From: Haematococcus lacustris
Taxonomy: Eukaryota > Chlorophyta > Chlorophyceae > Chlamydomonadales > Haematococcaceae
Assembly (NCBI GenBank): GCA_030144725.1
Contig: JASKMD010000029.1
Span: 8,936,358 to 9,000,357 of the forward strand
Length of the DNA: 64,000 bases
Direction: 5' to 3'
The position numbers and the translations under genes are program-made. The notes below the pieces were generated by a model, which ran no database searches, had not been told where the DNA came from, and was given only the letters and a program-made list of their open reading frames with translations. The number at the start of each line of letters is the position of its first letter. Position 1 is the first letter of the stretch. This document shows, one piece after another, positions 47,982 to 59,835 of the stretch.

Positions 47982-50900
47982 ATGGAAGAGGATGCAGCGC
48001 GAAAAGCTGAGCGAATCAAGGCGATGCTGCAAGGCTACTACGGAGCAGGCCCAGCGGAGCCAGCGACTAATGATGCCCGGCCTGCAGCCTCTCAATCCAT
48101 GCAACCTGTCTATCAAGTCCACGCCACCGTGGATTCACCAGCATTCGATGCTGTGCAGCACATCCAGCAGCTTTTGCAAACCAGCAGCCTGGAGCGCCTG
48201 ATGGTTGAGCATCGCAACACTTCCAAAGAAATCAAAAACCTCGACTCAGACATGCAGCAACTAGTGTACGAAAATTACAACAAATTCATCTCCGCTACAG
48301 ACACCATCCGTGCCATGAAGAGCAAGGTGGACACAGCTGTGCCTGAGCTAGAAAAGCTGAAAAACATTATGGGTGCGCAAGTCTTGCTGCTCCATGCGCC
48401 CTACGCCTGTGTGCTTTTCTGGTCGCTGCTGCCGCCCAGCATACGCACCAGTCAGCAGCAAGTCAATGTGCACCCATTTACACCCTGCTTGCTGCAGACA
48501 CTGTGGCGGATCGCAGCCTTATGGTCAGTACCAAGTTGCAGAAGCGACAGGACAGGATGGAGGAACTGCACCGTGTGCAGCTGCTGCTCAAGAAGCTGCA
48601 GGTGGGGGTTGGAGCAGGCATGCTGATTGACTGGCTAGTTCAGAGCACATGCAATCGTCATGTGGACGCCTGCCTTGCATGAACTTGCATTGCAGCTGAC
48701 ACCAAAAGGCTATTGCCTCAGCAACACCACCTAGCAGTCATAGCATGCTAAAGGTTACATGGCACCACCAGCACAGATGTAAACACAGCACACAACACCG
48801 CAAAGAGGAGGGCAACAAAACAACAGTTCCCGTACAGTAAGTCTGGATGGGTATGTGTGTTGTGTAGAATACAACATGCACCTGCATGCAGGCGGTGTTT
48901 GAGCTGCCCAAACGCATGCGAGCTGCACTGGAGGAGGACGTGTTGGACACAGCAGTCAGCTACTATGCAGAGGCACAGCCCCTACTGCAGAAATACGGCA
49001 ACCGTGGCACCTTTAAGCAGATTGCCGTGGACTCTGACAACGTGGCCAAGGAGCTGTCTCAGGCCAGTGGTGTGTCAGTTCAGCTGGGCTGCATCTCGAC
49101 ACACTGGCAGCATGGCAGCGGGCAGATGGTGGCTGGCAGTGCACTGCATGCCAAGGGGGCAGCCCTCAGGAAGTGAACGACAATTGAAGTGATGCGATGC
49201 TGCGTCACACCAGGGGGCGTCCTGGGTCACATGCAGGCGACCTCGTAACAAGTGCTGGATGCATAGGCTGCTTGAGAGGCTGCCATGCAGTAAGCCTGCT
49301 CAGCTCCTGGCAGCTGCAGCCAGAGGCCCTGGCCAAGCCAGTGGCCAACCCTGCCCACAGCAGCGTGGCGCAGCAGTAGTGCGCAGCAGTGTCTCAGCAC
49401 ACTTGTGGTGCTTGTCATTAGAGCACTGCAGCAGGCCAGTGCAGCAAGTGCGCGTGCAGCCCAGCTCCCTGAACAATGAGGGAAGGCTGAACTAAGTGGT
49501 TCACCTGTGCAGCTCTTCCTTTGCTGGTGCCCTGCTGACTCTCCCACCTTGCATCTGCAGCACAGTGAGCACCAGCCGCGTGCAGGCAGAGCAAGCATGT
49601 GCAGGTTCTTTTGGCTGCGACTCTTGAGTGCTGCATGCAGCCACTTGCATGTCTGACTGGCGGCCCACCCACCACCTGTCCACTTGCCTGCCCGCAGGTG
49701 TTGAAGCGCAGGCTGGCGGAGCGCAAGGACGACACGGAGAGGTGTGTGCTGCTGCTGCGCAAGCTGGGCGAGCCTGACGACACGCTGCAGGACCGCTACC
49801 TGGCTGGCAGGGCGCAGCGGTTGCGCAAGGTCAGTCTAATGCCGGGCTGCTAGGACCCAGCCAGGGGCCCCCCAGCCCATACCCTCCCATGCCTACCCCT
49901 CCCTACCACCCCACTCCTTGCTGGTGGTCATGTGTGAGGGTTTAGTGTGACATCAGCATTTCCTGGCTAGCTGGCCACCTGGCTGGTTGGCTGGGTCACC
50001 GATGGGTTGGTTGGACAGGGTTGCGTCGCAACCTGCCATGCGGCAGCAGGCTCAGTGCCCTGGCCTGAACATGGCATCAACCCTTACTACCCGATGTTGC
50101 AGCAGGCTACAGACAATGCCCCCTCTCCCCCTCACTCCTTGCACCCATGCCCCTCTCCCCCGCCTCCTGCCTGCCCCTCATGCACCAGGTCCTCAGCGAT
50201 GGCTCCACGCTGGTTGAAGCCATGGCAGTGGCGGCAGCGTCACCCCGAGATGCTGCCACCTCTCCAGCCACTGCTGCGGCTATCCAGGCGGTGGTGTCCC
50301 GTGTGGACCAACCCGCTGCCTGGGGCCTGACGGAGGGCGACACCTGTGTGCCCAATCTGCGAGCCTTTGCTAAGGCGCTGGACGAGAAGCTGATTAATGC
50401 GGTGCAGGAGACTGTTATGAACGTGATGCGCTTCTTCCTGCCACAGGTCAGGCACTAGGGACTGGCTAGGGGAGGGCAGCATGGCCCTTGTTAGTCTGCA
50501 CAGGGGAGGGGGCAACATTGCATGAATGTTGTCTTTCTCTTGCCTGTCTCGTGTTTGGCTCTCAGGGGAGGGACGGCAGCACTGAGGTGCACTCATTGTG
50601 GTTTGCTGTGCACCACCATGCCATGCTGCCCAGTGTGGCCTGGCCCCTGCCTTGTCTGAATTCGCCGAAAATCTATAGCTGTGCTGCCCGCTCTCTTCCC
50701 TTCCCTCCCCCTGGCTATGGCGCTGTGCAGGACCTTGCACCGGAGGCTACAGCAGCCAAGCGCCAGCCCCTGCTGGCCCTGGCTCGCACTGCCTTTGACG
50801 AGTATTTTGTCATTGTCCAGCGGGCCGTGGCTGACGCTGTGGCTACCAGCGTGTTCAGGGCAGCCAGGCTGAGTGAGGCAGGCAGTGCGCTGTCGGAAGA

Positions 50901-53900
50901 GGAGCTGCAGCTGGAGGCGAGAGACCTGGAGTTTGACTCAGACTGGGGAGCTGATGCCCTGGCTCTGGTGGGTGAGGACAGAGCGTGACTCTATACCCCT
51001 AGAACTCGGAAACCCCAGTGGCCTGACTGGTGCCCCTGCCCTAGTTCATGCCTTGCAGCTCCCCTTGTGCCGGTGCATGCCCACACCCAACCTGCCATAC
51101 CCATCCTACGCCTGTCTTCATCTCGGCAGAGGACAAGGTTGATGTTGGGTCCTCACGGCAGCGACCTGCCAGCTACTATCGTGCTGGGGAGTCGGTGTAC
51201 AGACAGGGGCATGTGCTGTGCACTGTGCTCTTCTGCAGGCGCTGTCCACTGCCAGTGCTGACCTGGGCCTAGTATCCAGCGGGCTGCCGGAGCTAGGCTT
51301 GAAAGAGCGGGCAGCAGAGCTGGTGGCAGGTGCTGTGTGCCACCACGTGCACAGCTGCGTGGCCGCCCTGCGTGCGCGTGTCATGCGTGCGGTAGCAGCT
51401 GTGCGGCAACGGCTGGGCGATCAGCAGGCTGGAGGCCAGGCTCTGGGCAGCCAAGGTGGTGGAGATGCGTCGGGCTCTGCCTCTGTGCTGAAGAAGGGGT
51501 TTGTGTACATCACGCAGTTGATCAGCAGGGGGCTGGCGGCTATGATGCAGGTGTGTGGGGGTTGGAGGGAGGGGAGGGGGGCGTGAGGGGATGAAGGGGG
51601 GAAGACGACAGGAGCTGATCAATGGCTTGCAAACGTTTTTCACAGCAGGGCAGGGCAGGGCAGGGCAGGGCAGGGCAGGGCAGGGCAGGGTATGGATAGC
51701 AAATGAGGTTGGGGCAAACGAGGTTGGGGCAAACGAGGTATTGGGCACAGACACACAACTAAGGAGCCTGGGTGCCAGATCTAGTAGGAGAAGGTGTCTT
51801 GTGTCCTGGGAAGGATGTTGCCTCATGTGTGACAACCTTTACCTTGAATCTGCATGCCACATCGACTGGTAGCATGGTGTGTGTGCCGCCGCCTGCAGGG
51901 GCTGCGGGCCTATGAGGGCCACATGCGCCTGCTGTCCAGCTGGCACCCTCAGTTCCTCGACACAGTGCAGGTGGGCCTGGCCAGCTGCCTTGTGCGTGGT
52001 GGAGTGCAGCATCACCACCAGTGTGGAGCCTTTTGGGAGGCGGGCCATGGGGGGTGCAGCGGTACAGAGGCACAGGCTGGGGCGCCACGACACCAGTGGC
52101 ACAGGCTGGGGCAGACAGGCAGTCAGGGGTAGGGTCTAGGCAGTCAGCTAAGGGCGCAGGGTCCAGGGGTTAATGGGGCCTGGGGCATGTCAGATGGCAG
52201 GCTGGGTCTCAGCACCATGTTCAGCCAGGCAGGGTGAGGCAGGGCAGGGCCAGGTGGTCTGGGCATGCCAAAATGCCACCCCGCGTGCTGTATGGGCAGT
52301 GCCTACTAGGCGGCCTGGGTGACAGTGGCAAGACACACATGTTAGCGGCCAGCCCCTCCACCCTGACCACACCTCGACGTGTGAACTGCCTCTCTGCTGT
52401 GCTGCCCTCTGATAGCTGGTAGGGCCAGGCTTGACCTCTGCCTCCACCAATATGCCGCACCTTAGCATACACCTGCTTGAAACGAGGTGAAGAGTGCGTG
52501 CCCTATGCGTGGCACACCAGCTATGCCTTGGCTCCTGCCCCTGGCCGCCCTCCCCTCAGGCAGCCTTGCACTCATTGTTCCTGGACCTGCTGCACGCGTT
52601 CCTAGCCACCTGCGGGCTGCGTTACGACGGATCAGACCTGCTGCGCGAAGCCTTCAACAGCAGCAGCAGCAGCAGCCGGCCCAGGCTTACCAGCCCAGCC
52701 ACTGGTGTTGCAGCAGGCGGCTCTGCACCCAGCCCTGCCAGTGTGTGGTGCACCTCCGGGCCAGTCACCCCCCTTGCGGCTGCCACCTCTGCAGCAGCCC
52801 TGTTGCAACAGCCAGGGACAGGGTTGGGGGCTGAGGCAGCCGCGCCCCGGCCCGTCCCCCCTGGCCTGGTGCTGCTGCTGGCCCGCGTGTGTAGTGTGAT
52901 GGAGCAGCAGAGTGTGACCTGGGTCATGGAGGCGCTGGCAGGGGCCTTTGAGCTCAGGGGGCCCATCAGCGCCTTGGCAGCAGCGCGGGCAGAGCCCCTG
53001 CCACCAGCATTCGTGCCCGGCGAGGTGCGTGCCTGGGCTGCCTCTTCGCCTGCGCAGGCTCCGCTGTCACCCCTGCCTGGGCTGCTGTAAGCACCCTGCC
53101 TGCCCACCACCTCCATGTGCTGTTTTGTGGCCCCCATGTGCCTGGGCCACTGCGTCTCCTCAATGGCCCTTCCTCCGGCTCCTCCCGTTCCCTCCTCTCC
53201 CACTCATGCAGCCCTCTTCCTGTGCTTCACCTTACCCTGCCTCTCCAGTGGCAATCCTGTTCTTGCCGTGAGGTGAAACAGCGCCCAGTGGGACTGACTC
53301 CTGCTCTGTCACGTGCCAGCACAACAGTGTGGCAGCGGGCCTCTCACACTGTGCAGTGGCAAGCAGCCATGCGGCACCACCACTGGCCACCTGCCTGCCT
53401 CTCTGGCCCCATGCTTCCACCAGACCTGCACCCGGTTCACACCCTGGTGACCCTGGCAGGCTGTGGCTGCTGGCAGGTGGCGCGCTGCCTGTCCGCCGCT
53501 GCTGCCGCCCTGCTGGCCACCTATCTGGAGTTACACGGCCGCCAGCTGAGCCTCATGGTACGGCGCAGCGTGGCCGCCACCAACTGGCTGCAGCACAAGG
53601 TGGGGCCAGGGTGGAGGGCCTTGCTGCTGCCAGCAGACCTGCTGCTGCTTGAGCTACTACCTGCCCCTACTGCTGCTCGGATGCCACACCGCTGGCGCCT
53701 CCCCAATGCCGCAATGCATCAGAGGGTGAAGTGCTTTGCAGGAAGCCTCAAAGTAAAAAATGTGTGGCTGTTGATGACTTGTCACCACAGGTCAAGCACT
53801 TGAATGACTGTGAAATACATTCAAGAATACAGGGAACTGCTGATGCTGGCATGCTGCAACCGCCTCTTGTCGGTGCCACAGGAGCCACGGGGACCACGCC

Positions 53901-54784
53901 CAGTGTGTGACCTACTGGCAGAGCGGCTTGGCCGAGCAGAGCTGGAGGTTTCGCAGTTGGTGGAGGACAGCAGTAGGCGTGCAGGTAATTAGAACAGCAG
54001 CTGGTCGCTGGGATCCACGCTGGGCCTAGGTAACTGATGTCTCAACAGCGCTACCGAATGCTTGCAGGGTGCAATCACCCTTTGTCCATGCCGCAATGCA
54101 GACATGCTGATGTCCAACAATGCGGTCAGGAATGAGCGTGGGTTTGATGCTGGCCTTCTCCTCGAGGTAAGCAGGGATCAAGCAGGAAAAGGACTACTTA
54201 TGTTGATATGAAAGGTATGGTGAGCGTATAACTAGGTTCAACTGTTGTGTTGCTGCACAGACAAGCAACGTTGAGCGAAACCTGGCAAAGATCTTCAGGG
54301 AGAAGGTCAAGGTGTTTGGTGGCCCGCTGCAATTCTCTCAGGTAAGGTCACACCCCAGCCAGCGGAGAAGGAATTCACGAATACAATGTACTGAGCTTGA
54401 CTGATGCGTTCCTCGTTTGTCTGACAGGCTTCCATTTTGTCTGGAATAGCCGGTATTGGGTTGAAGTCTCTGGTGGAGTGCATCCGACTTCAGACCCTGA
54501 GTAGGGCTGGACTACAACAGTTGCAGCTGGACTGCCATTACTTGCGCCCGCTGCTGAGACGGTGCACGGCAGGGCGAGCACAGCAGGTGAGGTTGACGAA
54601 GGGAAGGCAAAAGATATCGTACAACCAGGTTGCAGCCAAGTCTTGCCTTGTTGTGCATTGCACTGTGCAGGTGGTGGACAGCCTGTTGGATGAAGTAGTT
54701 AGTGCTGGTGTGGAACGCGCAATTGACCCAACACTCCTGGAGCCTGCTGTACTAGACAGGTGCCTGGCTATGCTGGATGGTTAA
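47982..54784 (+). CDS. VPS51: VPS51, GARP/EARP tethering-complex subunit (15 exons)
   Basis: Subunit that tethers endosome-derived vesicles at the trans-Golgi. Start ATG 47982 in ACCATGG. Exons: 47982-48372, 48498-48601, 48892-49062, 49698-49829, 50189-50446, 50731-50967, 51239-51550, 51899-51970, 52560-53024, 53477-53599, 53882-53984, 54102-54166, 54261-54341, 54428-54586, 54671-54784 (TAA). All phases join, giving about 928 aa, longer than the usual ~780 because of Ala/Ser/Gln inserts in exon 9. Diagnostic: EIKNLDSDMQQLVYENYNKF and TIRAMKSKVD (exon 1), FELPKRMRAALEED (exon 3), GLQQLQLDCHYLRP (exon 14), VVDSLLDEVV...EPAV (exon 15). Exon 3 would need a GC donor (CAG-GCCAGT); other splice sites are GT-AG. 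TGTAA at 54807-54811 fits an algal poly(A) signal. Confidence 0.9.
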
Positions 54785-54806
54785 CACTCCCAGATACTGC
54801 GTCCCT

Positions 54807-54811
54807 TGTAA
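54807..54811 (+). terminator. Putative TGTAA polyadenylation signal of VPS51
   Basis: TGTAA 22 nt after the stop codon; TGTAA is the dominant poly(A) signal of chlorophycean green algae. Confidence 0.6.
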
Positions 54812-55012
54812 CAATGCAGGCGAGCTAGTCCTAGCAGCCAAATAAAACTCATTCAAAACGGAACAACATGTTCAAATGTGGGTAATCTCACTCAGCTACC
54901 CCAATCAAGTTGAAGCATCCTCGGTTGCACCCTTGATGACTACAAACCCCACTCCGGTGGCACTTCCCCCCTAGACCACTGGGCACCACATAAAACTATA
55001 ACGTAAGGCTAC

Positions 55013-55255
55013 CAGCCCCTTGTCCCTCACTAGGGCCTCCATTTTAGCCGGAACTAGCAGCCACTAGCAGCCACTAACTAGCTCCGGCTAAAATAGTGTT
55101 ATTGGGCTGTGTGGAGTAAACCCAGTGCACTAATGGCACATGAGCCGCCTACCACCTACATGATTGCCTGACCCGAGGGCTATGCAGTAGAGTTGGCATG
55201 ACAAAACATGCACTAAGTGAAAGCTGATGACAGCTCAAGAGGAGGGGGGCACACA
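55013..55255 (-). other. Conserved Fanzor 3' flank (copy A) with terminal hairpin
   Basis: This 243-bp non-coding block downstream of Fanzor A is almost identical to 62453-62696 downstream of Fanzor D, where both homologies end together. It contains the inverted repeat ATTTTAGCCGGA...TCCGGCTAAAAT (55041-55094) with internal tandem CAGCCACTAG. It is a candidate element right end and guide-RNA source. Confidence 0.65.
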
Positions 55256-55910
55256 CTACTGTGCCTCAGCAGGCTGCTGCTCCTGGGCCTTGGGGGGCTT
55301 GTCTCGCAGCCGCTTGTACCCATGCTCAGGGTACTCCTTGCCCTTGGCTGGCAGAGCTCCCTGGTCTGGCCAGAAGCACAGCTCCAGCGGACGCCACCTG
55401 CTCTCCCCAATGCGCTGCATGTTCAGCGCTGCATTGCAGTCCCTGTCCAGCCACCTGCCTGGCTGTGGTGCTGGCTTGGCCTTGGCAGCCTTGCCCTTGC
55501 CCTTGCCCTTGGTGGGCTCAGCTGCCCCTGGCTCAGCCTTGGTGCGCTTGCTGCGCTTGGCTGGCTGGGGTGTGCTGGGCCCTGGCTCTGAGGCTGCTGC
55601 CTGTGTGGCTGCCTGGCTGCTGCGGGGGGCCTGTGGGGGCCTGCGGGGGGCCACTACCGGGCACCACACCAGGCCCCGCACTGGCTGGCCACGCTCCTGG
55701 CTCCAGGCTGGGCGCACCAGGCGCTCTTCCACCTGCCCTGCTGGGGGCCTCCAGCCTGCAGGCCTGGTGGCACTGAGTGTGTTCAGCTCCACCTCAGCTC
55801 CATCTCAGCCCGTAGCCGGAGGTGCTCCCGCAGCTTTCGCCTGGTCTTCTTGCAGCCGCGCAGCACTGCGCCCTCGGGGACCTTAATCACCTGCAGCCAA
55901 GCACAATTAA
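55256..55910 (-). pseudogene. Fanzor (eukaryotic TnpB) copy A, C-terminal remnant
   Basis: The frame 55256-55792 encodes the C-terminal part of a Fanzor-type RNA-guided nuclease: the conserved VEERLVRPAWSQERGQPVRGLVWCP segment, a Lys/Ala/Pro linker, then the RuvC-III motif RWLDRDCNAALNMQRIG and WRPLELC. It ends TAG at 55256-55258. RuvC-I and RuvC-II are missing. Upstream (to about 55897, after a CTGCAG acceptor-like site) lies an unrelated basic stretch VIKVPEGAVLRGCKKTRRK whose frame ends before the Fanzor part. 55013-55797 is a nearly exact direct repeat of 62453-63237. Confidence 0.75.
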
Positions 55911-56247
55911 CATTTTGACAGGCCATTTTGACAAGCCAAGACACAAGGCGGGGTCAACACAAACAGTGCGGGGGCACATAAGGCGGGAGCAGACCCACAC
56001 CTGACGTGAGGCTACCAGCCTGTGCAAACTACTCGGGCCTATGCATTGCTGCGGCCCGTCCATCAATGCCCCGCCGGTACTATGCAGCCCGGTGCAGCCA
56101 CTGCCTGCCCTTGGGCAGTGGGTCATTGACCAGCTTGTAGCGCTGCTGGTACTCCTTGCCAATGGGGGGCAGAGCCTCCAAGCCCTCATAGATGCACATC
56201 TCCAGTGGGCGCTGCACACTCCCCCTAATGCCTTGCAAGTTCAGGCG

Positions 56248-57069
56248 TTCGTTGGTGTCCCGGTCCCTGATTGGTTAGGCCTGATGGTGCTGCATGAGTT
56301 GGGGCAGCTGCCCCTCCAACTTTACTGGCTTAGGGCTGCATGCAAGTTCTGGAACACTGCCAAACTATCCCACAGTGACCTGCTAATGAGGGTCATCAAG
56401 GCAGATGTGGAGTTAGGCAGGGGTTGCCAGGCCAGCTGGAGTGCTCAGTTCCAGCTTGCCGCCAGAGAGCTGATGGGGGGTGAGTTCACCTTGAGCCCGG
56501 ACATGGTCCTAGGCACCAAGGCTATGGAAGTGAAGTGGCTCGAGAGGTGGGGGAGGCGTTGGGTTGGGTTTGAGGGAGACCCTAGATTGCCTGAGACGGT
56601 GCATCGGGAGAGATGTTCGTATGCTGCATGGTTCAAGCATGGGGACGGCATTGGCATCAATCACATGGCACCACACCTGCTTAACAGACAGCTATCTACA
56701 GAAGTTCGCACGAGCTTGACTAGGTTCAGGTTAGGCAACAGCGGTCTGGGGGTGGAGAAGGCTCGGTTTGAGGGGGTAACACCAGATGCACAGAGGGGGT
56801 AGTGGATGACGCCATGCATTTCATCTTTGAGTGCACTGCCACGAGTTCCATCAGGGAGCAGCCGGAGTTTGCCATGACTCTACAGAACAATAATGAGAAT
56901 TTGCATGACTTCATGTTGAGCCCATGTGCACCTTTGTTTGTGCACCTTGCTTTGAAGTGCGTTACAGAAAGTCCCGAACCCCTAGAGGGGGAGGGCGGCC
57001 TAGCAGCCTAACGGCTGACGGCTTAAGCGGTGTAAGCCACATCATCATCATTCGTTGGTGTCCCGGTCC
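56248..57069 (+). mobile_element. 5'-truncated LINE inserted in Fanzor C (19-bp target duplication)
   Basis: The 19-bp segment TTCGTTGGTGTCCCGGTCC is present at 56248-56266 and 57051-57069. Between them the plus strand encodes a LINE C terminus: ELGQLPLQLYWLRAACKFWN, then after a frameshift near 56795 VVDDAMHFIFECTA. It ends in a short CAT repeat (57039-57050). These motifs are typical of the 3' end of L1-clade ORF2 in green algae. Removing the insert restores the Fanzor RuvC-III codons across DRDTNERLN. Confidence 0.8.
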
Positions 57070-57226
57070 AGCCACCTGCCCCATGGGGGCGCCTGGGGTG
57101 GTGGGACTGGGCCAGGTGGGGGCTGGGCAGGGGGCTGGTCCTGGGCATGGGGAGGTGGGGGCTCCTGGGCAGGTGGGTCCTGGGCTGGGGGAGGGGGGTC
57201 CTGGGCAGGGGCAAGGGGGTCCTGGG
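57070..57226 (-). repeat. Low-complexity Pro-rich linker of Fanzor C
   Basis: GTCCTGGGC(A)GGGG-type units on the plus strand encode Pro/Leu/Arg-rich linker on the Fanzor strand; the unit GTCCTGGG also supplied the hAT target site. Confidence 0.5.
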
Positions 57227-58060
57227 CAGTGCTGGGCGATTCGCCAAAGACGTATTACTCAGTGTAATAAAAAACATCAAAACAAAAGTTTTTATTACTT
57301 TAAATATATATTAATTAACTAATTAGTTGATTAATTAATGTTAACCAAAAGAAATCGCAAAAATCGCCATTTAACTTTATACAATTACAGCATACTCCCT
57401 TGTAGGACCTGGATGCAATATATCTTACATAGCCCCACACCCTAGCCCTAGTGGGTCAGCATGCAACAGGGCTGGGCTGTAGCCCCACACCCTAGCCCTA
57501 GTGGGTCAGCATGCAACAGGGCTGGGCTGTAGCTCAAGACCCTAGCCCTAGTGGGTCAGCATGCAACAGGCTGGGCTGTAGCCCTAGGCCCTGTGCCCTA
57601 GGTAACGGCCCCTGGCAGATGCCCCAGCCATCCAGTAATCAATGGCTTCTTTGTAGAGGAACGTCTTGAGGGTGAAGGTCTTGTCAAGGTACACACGCAA
57701 AGTGCTGGGCAGGTTGGCACTGAGGCTGTTGCGCCTCTCGTCCTTGATGAAGTTCATGGCAGAAAAGGGGCGCTCCTCCTCCACTGAGCCTGGGACTGTC
57801 ACAATTAGCAGTGTGGCCGCCTTGCAGAACTCGCTGAGCTGTAATAAGTAATAAGCGGAGTACCAGACGCTTTGGGGTTTGCGGAAGATGGGATACATTG
57901 TTGGGGAGATAAGTAATAAGCGGAGTACCAGACGGGCGGTGGAGCTATTACCGATGTAATAAAGTTCACTCATTTTGAGGACGATTTTTTCGACTTATTA
58001 CCGTTTTTTGCGCTAAATTATTACCGACTTATTACATTATTACCCAATCGCCCAGCACTG
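57227..58060 (-). mobile_element. hAT-family DNA transposon, internally deleted
   Basis: 834 bp with inverted ends CAGTGCTGGGCGATT / AATCGCCCAGCACTG and an 8-bp target duplication GTCCTGGG (57219-57226 and 58061-58068), both hallmarks of hAT. On the minus strand 57584-57973 encodes a hAT C-terminal dimerisation domain (FCKAATLLIVTVPGSVEEER, SAMNFIKDERRNSLS). The rest of the transposase is missing. Internal repeats: a 50-bp unit three times (about 57429-57580) and AAGTAATAAGCGGAGTACCA twice (57845, 57910). Confidence 0.9.
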
Positions 58061-58550
58061 GTCCTGGGCAAGGGGGTCCTGGGCTGGGGGAGGGGGAGGG
58101 GGGTTGGGCGGCACCTCATTATGAGGTGCCGCCCATGATGGCACCACAGCAGGCCCCGCACATACTCCCCATGCTGCTGGCTCTGGGCTGGGCGCACCAG
58201 CCGCTGGATGACCTGGCCTGCTGGGGGTACCCAGTCTTCGGGCCTAGGCCGGTCACGTGGCGGGTGCAGCTCACAAGGCTGGGGGCCATGTGCAGAGGAG
58301 CTGACACGGCTGGTGCGGAACTCATCCACAATCACTAGCCTGTCAGGTCTGTCAACCGCACTGGGCCTGCTAGGCTGCTCCACCACCTTGCGAAACCCCT
58401 CCCGCACCGCATTGGCCTTCCACCCACCCTGGCTGAAGCAGCCCGCTCCTAACTCTCTAACTAACCACTCCCTAACTCCTAACTAACCACTCCCCTCTCC
58501 CGGTCGTAGTGCTGACATGACATCCACTTCATCCCTTCCACCACCTGCAG

Positions 58551-58910
58551 GTCAGGTCAGGTCAGGTCAGGTCAGGTCAGGTCAGGTCAGGTCAGGTCAG
58601 GTCAGGTCAGGTCAGGTCAGGTCAGGTCAGGTCAGGTCAGGTCAGGTCAGGTCAGGTCAGGTCAGGTCAGGTCAGGTCAGGTCAGGTCAGGTCAGGTCAG
58701 GTCAGGTCAGGTCAGGTCAGGTCAGGTCAGGTCAGGTCAGGTCAGGTCAGGTCAGGTCAGGTCAGGTCAGGTCAGGTCAGGTCAGGTCAGGTCAGGTCAG
58801 GTCAGGTCAGGTCAGGTCAGGTCAGGTCAGGTCAGGTCAGGTCAGGTCAGGTCAGGTCAGGTCAGGTCAGGTCAGGTCAGGTCAGGTCAGGTCAGGTCAG
58901 GTCAGGTCAG
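58551..58910. repeat. (GTCAG)72 pentanucleotide array
   Basis: Exactly 360 bp of uninterrupted GTCAG (CTGAC on the Fanzor strand). It lies inside the Fanzor C intron next to its 3' splice site. Period five is stop-free in every frame, giving spurious Ser-Gly-Gln-Val-Arg frames. Confidence 0.97.
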
Positions 58911-59640
58911 CAGGGTGAGGGTGAGGGTCAAATATCAGGCCATACCTTCTTGTAGAAGCCCTCAATAACGCGCTCTTGGGCATGGTGCAGCCCCGACCGC
59001 TGCCGGCGCCAGCGTGGCTTGAGGTACTCCTCCCACAGCGGCCCCCAGGTGGCCTTGAGGGCGTGGATGTGGGCCTTGAGGCTGTCCAGGGTGGTGCCAG
59101 CTGCTGCAGCTGTGGCTGGATGGCAGCTGACCATCAAGTTGTGTCCCGCTTGGCTTTGGTCAGCCCGCTGTCATGTTTCAGCTGCCCCTTGGTCAGCTCC
59201 CACTCCCACAACCTCAGCACCTGGCCTGTGTCTGGGTCCCGCTGTGCATGCGCTGCCTTGATGGCCTAGGTGACGCCTGGGTCCACCCCAACTGTTATGT
59301 GGGTGGCTGGGTTGAAGTCGCTGGTGGCTGTGAGCTGACGCCCAATGACTGCCAGCTCCACTGCCTCCTTGACTGCCTGGCTGCGCACGAGGTGCACAGA
59401 GATGCTGACCCCATCTGTCTCTACCCTGCTTGCAAACTCCCACCCGCTGTTTTGCAGCTGGCTGGATAAAGCGTTGCCAGTGGGGCAGGCTGTGACAAAG
59501 TGCCGAGCCCGCACCCCCACCATGGGGAGCATGGTGAAGGGGCGCAGGCAGGTGTGAGGGCGGCTGTTGCCATGGGGTCAGGCGTTCCCAACATGGGGTT
59601 GGTAATCTTCATGCAACTGCAGCCCATCTACTCCATCATT

Positions 59641-59835
59641 TGATGTAACGTTTGCTGCGTCTGCTGCATTGCGATATTGCGCGTTTAGTGTAAGTCCCTA
59701 GTTGCACTCCCCCTTCCCTATTGAGTCTACTCCAGCCGTCCTCCTGGCCGCCAGCCCCAGCAGACTACGATGCATGGCTACCTCTGCCACCCACCTAGTA
59801 AAACATGGTAAACGGCATGGGAAGCAGTGGTCTGA
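59641..59835. other. Intergenic between Fanzor C and the VPS51 pseudogene
   Basis: No gene, repeat or element end identified. Confidence 0.4.

Larger units (their letters stand above)
56080..59640 (-). pseudogene. Fanzor copy C, interrupted and mutated
   Basis: Pieces in order on the minus strand: N part and RuvC-I HITVGVDPGVT (about 59300-59266), immediately followed by TAG 59266-59268 where copy D has CAG; ELTKGQLKHDSGLTKAKRDT (about 59205-59146); helical region to FYKK with donor AAG-GTATGG (58945-58944); intron 58545-58945 filled by the GTCAG array; exon from 58544 (VVEGMKWM); RuvC-II LVIVDEFRTSRVSS (about 58350-58300); VRGLLWC (about 58165); Pro-rich linker; RuvC-III WLDRDTNERLN; stop TAG 56080-56082. 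Two insertions (LINE, hAT) and several stops make it dead. It keeps the RuvC-II that copy D lacks. Confidence 0.75.

Noticed and set aside
56041..56802. Independent host gene in the 253-codon ORF
   Set aside because: The first third is antisense Fanzor and the rest a LINE C terminus bounded by a 19-bp target duplication.
58517..58918. SGQVRSGQVRS ORF
   Set aside because: Translation of the GTCAG array, which lies in an intron on the opposite strand.
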